NCBI RefSeq assembly: GCF_036181745.1
Contig: NZ_CP108080.1
Location: forward strand, 4,245,501-4,309,500
Length of the DNA stretch: 64,000 nt
Direction: 5' to 3'
Origin: Streptomyces sp. NBC_00259
Lineage (GTDB): Bacteria > Actinomycetota > Actinomycetes > Streptomycetales > Streptomycetaceae
This document shows positions 25,638-34,280 of this stretch, in pieces. The first letter of the stretch is position 1. Every line of letters begins with the position of its first letter. Position numbers and translations under genes: made by a program. The notes beneath the pieces are model-generated. The model was not told where the DNA came from and searched no databases. It saw only the letters and a list, made by a program, of their open reading frames with translations.

Positions 25638-27008
25638 ATGACCCCTCTGACCCCTCATGTCGCTCCCGACCCCCAGGCCGGCGCGGCCGTAAAGGCCGCC
25701 GACCGCGCGCACGTCTTCCACTCGTGGTCCGCCCAGGGCCTGATCGACCCGCTCGCCGTGGCCGGCGCGGAGGGTTCGTACTTCTGGGACTACGACGGCA
25801 AGCGCTACCTCGACTTCACCAGTGGCCTCGTCTACACCAACATCGGCTACCAGCACCCGAAGGTCGTCGCCGCGATCCAGGAGCAGGCGGGGCGGCTGGC
25901 CACGTTCGCGCCCGCGTTCGCCGTCGACGTACGGTCCGAGGCCGCACGCCTCATAGCCGAGCGCACGCCCGGCGACCTGGACAAGATCTTCTTCACCAAC
26001 GGCGGAGCCGAGGCCGTCGAGAACGCCGTGCGCATGGCCCGGCTGCACACGGGCCGTACGAAGGTGCTCTCCGCCTACCGCTCGTACCACGGCGCCACGT
26101 CCACGGCGATCAACCTCACCGGTGACCCGCGGCGCTGGGCCTCCGACACGGCCTCCGCCGGTGTCGTCCACTTCTGGGCGCCGTTCCTCTACCGCTCGCC
26201 GTTCTACGCCACGACCGAGGCGGAGGAGTGCGCGCGGGCGCTGACCCACCTCGAGGACACGATCGCGTTCGAGGGTCCCGGGACCATCGCGGCGATCATC
26301 CTGGAGACCATCCCCGGCACCGCGGGCATCATGACCCCGCCGCCCGGGTACCTCGCGGGCGTCCGCGAGATCTGCGACCGGCACGGCATCGTCTTCGTCC
26401 TCGACGAGGTCATGGCGGGCTTCGGACGGACCGGCACATGGTTCGCCGCCGACCACTACGACGTCGTGCCCGACCTGTTGACCTTCGCGAAGGGCGTGAA
26501 CTCCGGGTACGTGCCGCTCGGCGGCGTCGCGATCTCGGCGGAGATCGCGGCGACCTTCGACAAGCGGCCCTACCCCGGCGGGCTCACCTACTCCGGTCAC
26601 CCGCTGGCCTGCGCGGCCGCCGTCGCCACGATCCGGGCGATGGAGGACGAGAAGGTCGTCGAGCACGCGGCGCACATCGGCGAGACCGTCCTCGGCCCGG
26701 GCCTGCGCGAACTGGCCGACCGCCACCCGTCGGTCGGCGAGGTCCGCGGCCTCGGCGCCTTCTGGGCGCTCGACCTCGTGCGCGACCGCGAGACCCGCGA
26801 GCCGCTCGTCCCGTACAACGCCTCGGGCGAGGCCGCCGCGCCCATGGCCGCCTTCGGCGCCGCCTGCAAGGCCAACGGCCTGTGGCCCTTCATCAACATG
26901 AACCGCACCCACGCCGTCCCGGCCTGCAACATCACCGAGGCGGAGGCGAAGGAGGGCCTCGCCGCGCTGGACGCCGCGCTGGCGGTGGCGGACGAGCACA
27001 CGGCGTAG
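25638..27008 (+). CDS. Class-III PLP aminotransferase
   Basis: 456 residues, omega-aminotransferase family. Marks: FLDFTSG-like YLDFTSGLVYTNIGYQHP, FFTNGGAEAVENAVRMAR, YRSYHGAT, VLDEVMAGFGRTG (Asp contacting the pyridine N) and TFAKGVNSGYVPLGG with the Schiff-base Lys. Beta-alanine:pyruvate, taurine:pyruvate or polyamine substrates are all possible. It is followed 144 bp on by a GntR regulator in the same direction. The hairpin at 27021 probably ends its transcript. Confidence 0.92.
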   Translation: MTPLTPHVAPDPQAGAAVKAADRAHVFHSWSAQGLIDPLAVAGAEGSYFWDYDGKRYLDFTSGLVYTNIGYQHPKVVAAIQEQAGRLATFAPAFAVDVRSEAARLIAERTPGDLDKIFFTNGGAEAVENAVRMARLHTGRTKVLSAYRSYHGATSTAINLTGDPRRWASDTASAGVVHFWAPFLYRSPFYATTEAEECARALTHLEDTIAFEGPGTIAAIILETIPGTAGIMTPPPGYLAGVREICDRHGIVFVLDEVMAGFGRTGTWFAADHYDVVPDLLTFAKGVNSGYVPLGGVAISAEIAATFDKRPYPGGLTYSGHPLACAAAVATIRAMEDEKVVEHAAHIGETVLGPGLRELADRHPSVGEVRGLGAFWALDLVRDRETREPLVPYNASGEAAAPMAAFGAACKANGLWPFINMNRTHAVPACNITEAEAKEGLAALDAALAVADEHTA

Positions 27009-27020
27009 CCGGCCGCCGCG

Positions 27021-27050
27021 CGGAGCGCCTGCCCCGGCGCAGGTGCTCCG
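27021..27050 (+). terminator. 11-bp stem after the aminotransferase gene
   Basis: CGGAGCGCCTG (27021-27031) and CAGGTGCTCCG (27040-27050) with one G-T pair and an 8-base loop, thirteen bases after the stop. Confidence 0.65.
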
Positions 27051-27152
27051 CCCGGCGTAGGCGCTCCGCCCGGGGCCGGCGTGCCGTGCACAGACAGCCG
27101 CACGCCTCCCCTGGCTTAAGGTGTCCGCAACCGGATGGAGGGGACGGACACG

Positions 27153-27833
27153 ATGCCCGCGAGCGGAGCTGTGACCCGCAACACCCTGCGGCAGCAGATC
27201 GCCGACGCGCTGCGTGACGAAGTCCTCGCCGGGCGTCTCCAGCCCGGCCAGGAGTTCACGGTCAAGCAGATCGCCGAGCAGTACGGCGTGTCCGCCACCC
27301 CCGTACGCGAGGCGCTCGTCGATCTCGCCGGCCAGGGACTGCTCGACTCCAACCAGCACCGCGGCTACCAGGTGCACCGATTCTCCGTCGAGGACTTCCG
27401 CGGCATGATCGAGGCCCGCTCGCTCATCGTCGACGGCATCTTCCGCGAGGGCGGTGGCCCGCGCGCCCACCTGGCGAGCGGCGTCGCGCTCGTCTCCGTA
27501 CGCCGCCGCGCGGAGGAGGCGGCACGGGCCGCCCGCTGCGGGGAGCTGAACGTACTCATCGGCTACGACCTGCGGTTCTGGCGCGAGCTCGGCACCCTGG
27601 TCACCAACAGCTACATCGCCGACTTCCTGCACCGCCTCCGCGTCCAGTCCTGGGTCTTCGCCGTCCCCCACCTCCGCGCCGAGCCCGAGCTCGGCGAGTG
27701 GCTGTGGAGCGGGCACGAGGAGCTGGTCGACGCGATGACCCTCGGCGACGCCGACGCCATCCACGCCGTGATCGCGTCGCACGACGACCTCGCTCTGAAG
27801 TGGGCGGACCGCCTGGAGCGGCAGTCGGCGTGA
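27153..27833 (+). CDS. GntR-family (FadR-like) regulator
   Basis: 226 residues. Winged helix at about 10-75 (LRDEVLAGRLQPGQEFTVKQIAEQYGVSATPVREALVDLAGQGL) followed by an all-helical FCD-like ligand domain with several His and Asp residues (WSGHEELVDAM and HAVIASHD). ATG 27153 has GGAGGGG nine bases upstream; ATG 27135 does not. Its stop overlaps the glycosyltransferase GTG (GTGA), so the two are coupled. It may control the aminotransferase. Confidence 0.88.
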   Translation: MPASGAVTRNTLRQQIADALRDEVLAGRLQPGQEFTVKQIAEQYGVSATPVREALVDLAGQGLLDSNQHRGYQVHRFSVEDFRGMIEARSLIVDGIFREGGGPRAHLASGVALVSVRRRAEEAARAARCGELNVLIGYDLRFWRELGTLVTNSYIADFLHRLRVQSWVFAVPHLRAEPELGEWLWSGHEELVDAMTLGDADAIHAVIASHDDLALKWADRLERQSA

Positions 27834-30391
27834 CCTCCGCGAACGTCTCGAGCGCCGCCCTCGCGGCCACCTCCGACCCGGCCGTCGACCTCACCGTCGT
27901 CGTCCCGGCGTACAACGAGGAAGCCCGCCTGCCGCTCACCCTGGACGCGATCAGGGAGCATCTGAACGCCGACCCCGGCCGCTGGGGCACGTGGGAGCTG
28001 ATCGTCGTCGACGACGGCTCGACGGACGGCACCGCGCGCGTCGCCCGGGAGGCGGCCGCCGAGGATTCCCGAATCCAGGTCGTCACCTGCGACCGCAACC
28101 GCGGCAAGGGCCATGCGCTGCGGCTCGGCGTCCTCTCCTCCTACGGCCGTCGCGTCCTGCTCACCGACGCCGACCTCGCCACCCCCATCGACGAACTGGA
28201 CCGGGTCGACAAGCAGCTCACCGCGGAGGGCGGCGGCGCCGCCATCGGATCGCGCGCCCACCCCGACTCCCGTATCGAGGTGCACCAGCGCCCGCTGCGC
28301 GAATGGCTCGGACGCATGGGGAACCGGCTGATACGCGCGGTCGCCGTACCCGGTGTCCACGACACCCAGTGCGGCTTCAAGCTCTTCGACGGCGACAAGG
28401 CGCGGGCCGCCTTCGCCGACTCACGCATCGACGGCTGGGGGATCGACGTCGAGATCCTCAGCTTCTTCCGGCGGGCGGGCTGGCGGATCACGGAAGTCCC
28501 GGTGCGCTGGGCGCACCGCGCCGGTTCCAAGGTGCGGCCGGTGGACTACGCGAAGGTGCTGCTGGAGCTCGGACGCCTCAAGGCGCGCACGGGCCGAGCG
28601 CTCACCCGATCCGCGGGACCGGGGCGTGGCCTGCGACGCGCGGACCTCGCCGTCCTCGGCCTCTTCCTCCTCGCCTCCCTCCTCCTCTACAAGAACCTCT
28701 GGTCCGACCTGGACCGCGGCTATCTCGCCGACTCGATGCAGGACCAGAACCAGTGGGAGTGGTTCTTCGCGGTCACCGCGGACAACGTGGCCCATCTGCG
28801 CAACCCGCTCTTCACGACCCTCCAGGGGCATCCCGACGGCGTGAACCTGATGGCGAACACGGTGATGCTGGGACTGTCCGTCCCGCTCGCCCCCGTCACC
28901 CTCGCCCTCGGCCCGACCGTCACCTGGGCCCTCGTCCTCACGCTCGGCCTGACGGCGACGGCGTACGCCTGGTACCGGCTGATCGCCCGGCACCTCGTCG
29001 CCGGCCGGGCCGTGCGCAACCGCTGTGCGGCCGCACTCGGGGCCGCGCTCTGCGCCTTCGCGCCGCCGATGATCTCGCACGGCAACGCCCACCCCAACTT
29101 CCTCGTCCTGTTCATGATTCCGGTGATCATCGACCGGGCGCTGCGGCTGTGCGAGGGGCGCCGGGTGGTGCGCGACGGGGTGCTGCTCGGCCTGTTCGCT
29201 GCGTACCAGATCTTCCTCGGCGAGGAACCGCTGCTGCTCGCGGCCGTCGGCATGCTGCTCTTCGCGCTGTCGTACGCGCCGGCCCGCCGCGACGTCGCCC
29301 GAGTGGCGTGGCGGCCGCTGCTGAGCGGGCTCGGTATCGGCGTGGCCGTCGCCGTCCCGCTGGTGGCGTTCCCGCTGTGGTGGCAGTTCTTCGGCCCGCA
29401 GAGCTACACCGACGTGCTGCACGGCGACAACACCTTCAACAGCCCGCTGTCCTTCCTGGAGTTCTCGGGGCGGTCGCTGCTGGGGGACGAAGCGCGGGCG
29501 GATCTCCTCGCCATGAACCGCACCGAGCAGAACGCCTTCTACGGCTGGCCGTTGGTGGCGTTCACCGTGGCGGTGGTGGTGCGCCTGTGGCGTCTGGCGG
29601 TGGTCAGGGCGCTGGCGTTCACCGCCGTCGCGGCCGCCTTCCTGTCCCTGGGCGTGCACTTCCGCGTCCCGTACACGGACATCGTGCTGACCGGACCGTG
29701 GCGATGGCTGGCCGACCGGCCGCTGTTCGAGTCCGTCATCGAGTCACGGATGGCGATGATCTGCGCCCCGGCGCTCGGCATGCTGGTGGCGCTCGCGGCG
29801 GACCGTCTCCTCGCGACGCCCGTACGTGTGAACAGGCTGACCGGACTCGCCGCCCTGGCCGCCGCGCTCGTCCCCATCGCGCCGACCCCGTATCCCGTGC
29901 GGGAGCGCCCGGAGATCCCGGCGTTCGTCGCGGACGGCATGTACCGCGAGCACCTCGGGCCGGGCGAGACCCTGGTCCCGGTCCCGCTGCCGGACCCGGG
30001 CAACGCGGAGGCGCTGCACTGGCAGTCGGCGACCGGGCTCGGCTTCCGGGTGCCCGGTGGATACTTCAACGGGCCCTGGGGCCCGGACCGTATCGGCATC
30101 TACGGTGCTTCCCCCCGCCACACCTCCAACCTCCTGCGTGACATCCGCTACGGCGCCCCCGTACCCGAGATCGGCGCCAACTGGCGGGCCCAGGCCCGTG
30201 CGGACCTGGAGTACTGGCGGGCGGGGGTGGTGGTGCTGCCGCCGCAGGACAACGACGGGCCGCTGCACGAGGCGGTCGCGAAACTGCTGGGCAGCCCGGG
30301 GGAGCGCATCGGCGGAGTGTGGGTATGGGATCTGCACACCCTCGATGACGATTCCGACGCCGATTCCGATTCCAGCGCCCGCGACGGCTGA
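27830..30391 (+). CDS. Family-2 glycosyltransferase fused to a polytopic membrane protein
   Basis: 853 residues. The first 240 or so are a GT-A domain of the dolichyl-phosphate glucosyl/mannosyl-transferase type: LTVVVPAYNEEARLP, ELIVVDDGSTDGT, VLLTDADLATP (DxD-like) and the DTQCGFKLF motif. The rest has about ten to twelve membrane helices (for example LAVLGLFLLASLLLY and VTLALGPTVTWALVLTLGLTA) and resembles lipid-linked sugar acceptor enzymes of the GT39/YfhO type. A single chain would make a polyprenyl-phosphate sugar and perhaps pass it across the membrane. GTG 27830 start. Confidence 0.85.
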   Translation: MTSANVSSAALAATSDPAVDLTVVVPAYNEEARLPLTLDAIREHLNADPGRWGTWELIVVDDGSTDGTARVAREAAAEDSRIQVVTCDRNRGKGHALRLGVLSSYGRRVLLTDADLATPIDELDRVDKQLTAEGGGAAIGSRAHPDSRIEVHQRPLREWLGRMGNRLIRAVAVPGVHDTQCGFKLFDGDKARAAFADSRIDGWGIDVEILSFFRRAGWRITEVPVRWAHRAGSKVRPVDYAKVLLELGRLKARTGRALTRSAGPGRGLRRADLAVLGLFLLASLLLYKNLWSDLDRGYLADSMQDQNQWEWFFAVTADNVAHLRNPLFTTLQGHPDGVNLMANTVMLGLSVPLAPVTLALGPTVTWALVLTLGLTATAYAWYRLIARHLVAGRAVRNRCAAALGAALCAFAPPMISHGNAHPNFLVLFMIPVIIDRALRLCEGRRVVRDGVLLGLFAAYQIFLGEEPLLLAAVGMLLFALSYAPARRDVARVAWRPLLSGLGIGVAVAVPLVAFPLWWQFFGPQSYTDVLHGDNTFNSPLSFLEFSGRSLLGDEARADLLAMNRTEQNAFYGWPLVAFTVAVVVRLWRLAVVRALAFTAVAAAFLSLGVHFRVPYTDIVLTGPWRWLADRPLFESVIESRMAMICAPALGMLVALAADRLLATPVRVNRLTGLAALAAALVPIAPTPYPVRERPEIPAFVADGMYREHLGPGETLVPVPLPDPGNAEALHWQSATGLGFRVPGGYFNGPWGPDRIGIYGASPRHTSNLLRDIRYGAPVPEIGANWRAQARADLEYWRAGVVVLPPQDNDGPLHEAVAKLLGSPGERIGGVWVWDLHTLDDDSDADSDSSARDG

Positions 30392-30402
30392 CTGTGCGCG
30401 AT

Positions 30403-30421
30403 GTGCTAGTAGCACTACGCT
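30403..30421 (+). promoter_or_regulatory. Short palindrome and -10-like TACGCT
   Basis: GTGCTAGTAGCAC (30403-30415) with TACGCT directly after (30416-30421), in the 63-bp gap before the hypothetical gene at 30455. A promoter with a small operator is possible. Confidence 0.35.
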
Positions 30422-30454
30422 GTCCCGACCATCGCACAACCTGGTACGACTCCG

Positions 30455-31123
30455 ATGGAGAGCGAGCCCGTTTTGGCCTGTGACCTCTGGCTGGTCCCCC
30501 TCGTCGATGTGCTGTGCCACAGCCCCGACAACCCCTTCGCCGAGGAGATCGCCTCGTACGACAAGGCCCTCACCGAGGCCGGTCTGCCCACCGTCCCCGT
30601 CTTCGCCTACATGCCCGGCCTCTCGGGGGATGTCGCCCCCGTCGCCGGCTTCGACTACGACGCCCTGCACTTCCTGCGCCGTGCGTATCTGCTCCAGATC
30701 TGCGGGCTGGCGGTGACGCCGGTCGACGAACTGGGCGGTGACTACGAGCAGCTCCTGGAGATGTTCGAGTCCACGGCCCAGGAGTCCCACCTGGTCTGGC
30801 ACTACGACCACGCGGGCGCCTACGTCCCCGTCGACTTCCCCGAGCCCCTGTCCAACGAGGACCTCCTCGCCGGCGGCGGCCCCCTCGGCTCGTCCCAGGG
30901 ACTGCTCCGCGAACTCGAGTACGTGGCCCCTGCGATCGGGATCGACCCCGCCAATCCCCCGTCCGCCCCGGCGCCTCCGTCCCGCCCCACCTCCCTGGAG
31001 GAGCCGGCGGGCCCCATCCCCTACGACGACAGCCCCTTCGCCCGGGAACGCCACGTCTGGCTGGGCCTGCACGCGGCGGCGACCCGCAGCCTGGGACAGG
31101 GCTCGATGATCATCTTCAGCTGA
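30455..31123 (+). CDS. Hypothetical cytoplasmic protein
   Basis: 222 residues, not recognised. Acidic, with hydrophobic starts of strands (CDLWLVPLVDVLCHSP), an ALHFLRRAYLLQICGLAVTPVDELGGDY segment, and a Pro-rich linker near 170 before a conserved-looking C-terminus (RHVWLGLHAAATRSLGQGSMIIF). Neither signal peptide nor membrane helix. It follows the glycosyltransferase by 63 bp and may share its transcript. Confidence 0.65.
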   Translation: MESEPVLACDLWLVPLVDVLCHSPDNPFAEEIASYDKALTEAGLPTVPVFAYMPGLSGDVAPVAGFDYDALHFLRRAYLLQICGLAVTPVDELGGDYEQLLEMFESTAQESHLVWHYDHAGAYVPVDFPEPLSNEDLLAGGGPLGSSQGLLRELEYVAPAIGIDPANPPSAPAPPSRPTSLEEPAGPIPYDDSPFARERHVWLGLHAAATRSLGQGSMIIFS

Positions 31124-31220
31124 GCCGTCGTCGAGCCGGACGTGCGGCCGACCTGTCTCTGCACCTGGTCCCGCGTGCGCGCCTGCATGCCTTCGTATCT
31201 CCGTACCTGCGTGCCTGCCC

Positions 31221-31256
31221 GCCTGCCCTGACCGCCTGCCCTGACCGCCTGCCCTG
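31221..31256. repeat. 13-bp tandem repeat in a convergent spacer
   Basis: GCCTGCCCTGACC occurs twice, then a partial third copy, within a C-rich low-complexity stretch (31180-31265) between two convergent genes. No coding frame fits. Confidence 0.7.
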
Positions 31257-31320
31257 CCCCTGCCCGGCGCGCGCTGCGCCCGGCCGCCGGGCTGCCAGGC
31301 CGCCGGGTCGACGGACCGCG

Positions 31321-32148
31321 TTACCGCGCCTCCGGCGGGCGCTGCCTCGGCATGTTCGGACGGGTCGGCGGGGACAGCGGGAAGCGGCCCGAGGGATGGG
31401 CGGGGTCGGGGCGGGGCTGGGTGGTCGCCGACTGCATCAGCAGAGGCGCGGGGCCCGCGCGGAATTCGATCATCCAGTCGGCGGTCTCGGTGCGGACCAG
31501 GTCCGTGAGGTCCTCCGAGAAACGGCGCAGCACGTTCAGGCAGCGTTCCGCCGCCTCGCCGGCCGTGCCCTCCGTGGGGCCGAGGACCTCCCGCACGCTC
31601 TCGGAGGCCCAGTCGAACTGGAGCGCCTGGAGGCGGCGGTGCACGGCCTGGGCCGTGGCCACGCTCCTTATCCAGCCCGTGGTCAGGCCGAAGTACCGGT
31701 CGCAGGCCAGACAGGCCGCGCCGAGCAGCAGCGAAAGGTAGCCCCAGCTCGCCGCGCCGGCCAGCACGTCCGTGAGGTCCAGCAGGGGCAGCGCCGCGCC
31801 CGCGACCGCGCCCAGCGCCGTCCCGGCGCGCAGCGCGCGGGCGCCACGGCGCTTGCGGACGCGGTCGGCGAGATACCAGTCCGCGGTGCGCAGCGCGTTG
31901 GCCTCCACCCAGCGGTACAGCTCGTCGAGGCGCTCCGCCGGCTCGCCCCAGTCACCGAGCGGGAACGGCCGTCCGGCCAGGTCACGGACCCGGTCGTGGT
32001 CGCGGTCACGGACCCGATCACCGTCGCGGTCGCGGTCGCGATCGTTGCGCGCGGTGCCTCCGGAGCCCGGGGCACCGCCGTTCGCCGGGACCCCGACCCC
32101 GTCCTCCTCCCGGGCCGACCCCCCAGGCTGCATCTCCGGCTGACTCAC
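31321..32148 (-). CDS. SLATT-domain-like two-helix membrane protein
   Basis: 275 residues. Residues 34-56 are an Arg/Asp alternating tract (DRDRDRDGDRVRDRDHD), then a helical segment (ELYRWVEANALRTADWYLADRVRKRRGAR), two membrane helices (ALRAGTALGAVAGAALPLLDL and ASWGYLSLLLGAACLACDRYFG), and a helical tail ending in a Pro-rich stretch. This order matches the SLATT family, whose members are predicted to be pore-forming effectors in nucleotide-signal conflict systems. No SMODS or SLOG partner is adjacent, so a different, housekeeping role next to recR is equally possible. Confidence 0.65.
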   Translation of the reverse strand: MSQPEMQPGGSAREEDGVGVPANGGAPGSGGTARNDRDRDRDGDRVRDRDHDRVRDLAGRPFPLGDWGEPAERLDELYRWVEANALRTADWYLADRVRKRRGARALRAGTALGAVAGAALPLLDLTDVLAGAASWGYLSLLLGAACLACDRYFGLTTGWIRSVATAQAVHRRLQALQFDWASESVREVLGPTEGTAGEAAERCLNVLRRFSEDLTDLVRTETADWMIEFRAGPAPLLMQSATTQPRPDPAHPSGRFPLSPPTRPNMPRQRPPEAR

Positions 32149-32397
32149 CGGGGCACTCCTCTGCGCTCAGCGTGACTGCGTACGTAACCTGCTAACCCTG
32201 CGTGACGTGCGATGCGCGCGTGGGTACTGGTGCGTACGGTCTTCCTACCGCCGAATGGTGGGCCGCGGGAGCGAAATCCCGGTATTTCCGCCCGCACGGG
32301 GGTCTTGATCCGGTAGAGGAAGGACGGCCCTTCCCGCCTGGAAGTCACTCGAAAGAGTTGGTGCCCACTGGGCGGGGCATGCCGCCCTGCGACCACG

Positions 32398-32403
32398 TAG
32401 GCT
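32398..32403 (+). promoter_or_regulatory. -10-like TAGGCT before ybaB-recR
   Basis: TAGGCT stands 42 bases before the YbaB start in the 296-bp gap after the divergent SLATT gene; no clear -35 is seen. The rest of the gap shows no gene that I can support. Confidence 0.3.
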
Positions 32404-32444
32404 CGGTTTACCGAACAATCGTCGTCGAAATGCCAGGAGTGACC

Positions 32445-32789
32445 GTGATTCCCGGTGGTGGGCAGCCCAATATGCAGCAGTTGCTTCAGCAGGCCCAGAA
32501 GATGCAGCAGGACCTCGCCCGTGCGCAGGAGGAGCTTGCGGCGACCGAGGTCGAGGGGCAGGCCGGCGGAGGTCTCGTGAGGGCGACCGTCACCGGCTCC
32601 GGTGACCTGCGGGGCCTCGTCATCGACCCCAAGGCCGTCGACCCCGAGGACACCGAGACCCTCGCCGATCTCGTCCTCGCCGCCGTCCAGGCCGCCACCG
32701 AGAACGCGCAGCAGCTGCAGCAGCAGAAGCTCGGCCCGCTCACCCAGGGACTGGGTGGCGGCAGCGGGATCCCGGGACTGCCCTTCTAA
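32445..32789 (+). CDS. YbaB/EbfC nucleoid-associated protein
   Basis: 114 residues, small DNA-binding dimer that often precedes recR. NMQQLLQQAQKMQQDLARAQEEL is the first long helix, GLVRATVTGSGDLRGLVIDP the central strands, and LVLAAVQAATENAQQLQQQKL the last helix. GTG 32445 (reading MIPGGGQ) follows AGGAG by five bases; ATG 32430 and GTG 32439 are possible. It is 55 bp ahead of recR in one operon, pointing to a link with recombinational repair. Confidence 0.93.
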   Translation: MIPGGGQPNMQQLLQQAQKMQQDLARAQEELAATEVEGQAGGGLVRATVTGSGDLRGLVIDPKAVDPEDTETLADLVLAAVQAATENAQQLQQQKLGPLTQGLGGGSGIPGLPF

Positions 32790-32844
32790 GGGGCGGACGG
32801 ACCAACTACCGTAACCATCAAAGCGTTCTCAGAGAGGCGTTCCG

Positions 32845-33444
32845 TTGTACGAAGGCGTGGTTCAGGACCTCATCGACGAACTGGGCAGGCTGCCCGGCGT
32901 CGGTCCCAAGAGCGCGCAGCGGATCGCCTTCCACATCCTCCAGGCCGAGCCGACCGACGTCCGCCGCCTCGCCCATGCCCTGCTCGAGGTGAAGGACAAG
33001 GTCCGCTTCTGCGCGGTATGCGGAAACGTCGCGCAGCAGGAACAGTGCGCCATCTGCCGGGACGCGCGCCGCGACCCGGCGGTCATCTGCGTGGTCGAGG
33101 AGCCCAAGGACGTCGTGGCGATCGAGCGGACTCGTGAGTTCCGCGGGCGTTACCACGTGCTGGGCGGTGCGATCAGCCCGATCGAAGGTGTCGGCCCGGA
33201 CGATCTGCGCATCCGCGAACTGCTCGCGCGGCTCGCGGACGGCACGGTCACCGAGCTGATCCTGGCGACCGACCCCAATCTCGAGGGCGAGGCCACCGCG
33301 ACGTACCTGGCGCGCATGATCAAGCCCATGGGGCTGAAGGTGACGCGCCTCGCCAGCGGACTTCCCGTTGGCGGCGACCTGGAATACGCCGACGAGGTCA
33401 CGCTCGGGCGTGCCTTCGAGGGGAGACGACTTCTCGATGTCTGA
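32845..33444 (+). CDS. recR: Recombination mediator RecR
   Basis: 199 residues, full length. N-terminal HhH (LGRLPGVGPKSAQRIAFHIL), four-Cys zinc site at Cys56, 59, 68 and 71, then the TOPRIM fold (ICVVEEPKDVVAIERT and ILATDPNLEGEATATYLARM). Works with RecF/RecO to load RecA on gaps. TTG start with AGAGAGG upstream. Overlaps the next gene by eight bases. Confidence 0.98.
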   Translation: MYEGVVQDLIDELGRLPGVGPKSAQRIAFHILQAEPTDVRRLAHALLEVKDKVRFCAVCGNVAQQEQCAICRDARRDPAVICVVEEPKDVVAIERTREFRGRYHVLGGAISPIEGVGPDDLRIRELLARLADGTVTELILATDPNLEGEATATYLARMIKPMGLKVTRLASGLPVGGDLEYADEVTLGRAFEGRRLLDV

Positions 33445-34105
33445 CGCAACGCTGCACTCCGCCACGCAGGACCCCGACGACTTCGCGGTACAGATCGCCG
33501 ACTCGATCGAGAGCTTCATCGTGGCCACCACGGAAGTGGCGCGCGGCGACGAGCCGGACAGCGCGGTGCCCTTCCTGCTGCTGGAGGTCTCGCAGCTGTT
33601 GCTCGCCGGCGGTCGGCTGGGCGCCCACGAGGACATCGTTCCCGAGGAGCGGTACGAGGTGGACACGGGTCCCGACCTGGACGTCGACGAACTGCGTGAG
33701 CGGTTCGCCCGGCTCCTCGACCCGGTCGACGTCTTCTCCGAGGTCTTCGACCCGTACGAGCCGCGCAAGGCACCGGTGCCGTGCCGGATCTCCGACAACC
33801 TCGCGGACATCGTCGCCGACCTGGGCCACGGCCTGGCCCACTACCGCGCGGGCCGCACCACCGAGGCGCTGTGGTGGTGGCAGTTCTCGTACTTCTCCAA
33901 CTGGGGCCCGACCGCCTCGGCGACGCTGCGCGCACTCCAGTCCCTGGTCTCGCACGTCCGCCTCGACCAGCCGCTGGAGGAGCTGGACGGGCTGGACACG
34001 GACGAGGACCTGCCCGAGGACGCGCTCGCGGAGGAGGCGGGCCGGGTGATGGCCCAGGAGATCGCGGGCCCGCTGGGGCTGCGGGCGGTCCGCGCACCGC
34101 GCTGA
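33437..34105 (+). CDS. DUF5063 protein
   Basis: 222 residues, the family that regularly follows recR in actinomycetes. Acidic all-helical protein; YRAGRTTEALWWWQFSYFSNWGPTASATLRALQSL is its best-conserved block. No membrane segment. ATG 33437 lies inside the end of recR and has GGGAG upstream, so translation is coupled. Function unknown; the genomic link to RecR is the only clue. Confidence 0.85.
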   Translation: MSDATLHSATQDPDDFAVQIADSIESFIVATTEVARGDEPDSAVPFLLLEVSQLLLAGGRLGAHEDIVPEERYEVDTGPDLDVDELRERFARLLDPVDVFSEVFDPYEPRKAPVPCRISDNLADIVADLGHGLAHYRAGRTTEALWWWQFSYFSNWGPTASATLRALQSLVSHVRLDQPLEELDGLDTDEDLPEDALAEEAGRVMAQEIAGPLGLRAVRAPR

Positions 34106-34126
34106 TCCGGCCCCGTAGCGGGAGGG

Positions 34127-34168
34127 CTGTAGCAGGAGCGCTGCAGCAGGAGTGCTGTAGCAGAAGCG
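34127..34168. repeat. Three tandem 14-bp repeats
   Basis: CTGTAGCAGGAGCG, CTGCAGCAGGAGTG and CTGTAGCAGAAGCG in a row, 21 bases after the DUF5063 stop, with a weaker half copy before them. Number of copies may vary between strains. No frame or stem explains it. Confidence 0.75.
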
Positions 34169-34280
34169 AGACCTTCGGGACGGAGCCACCGCCTCCGCCG
34201 GGCTGTACGTTGACGGTCCATCAAGCCGTTCGATCTTCAACGTCCTTCCCTCCTCCCCTCCTCTTCCTTCGGTGGTCCTT

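Noticed and set aside
31960..32050. CRISPR-like or satellite array in the SLATT gene
   Set aside because: The irregular GGTCGCGGTCACG pattern simply encodes the Arg/Asp tract.
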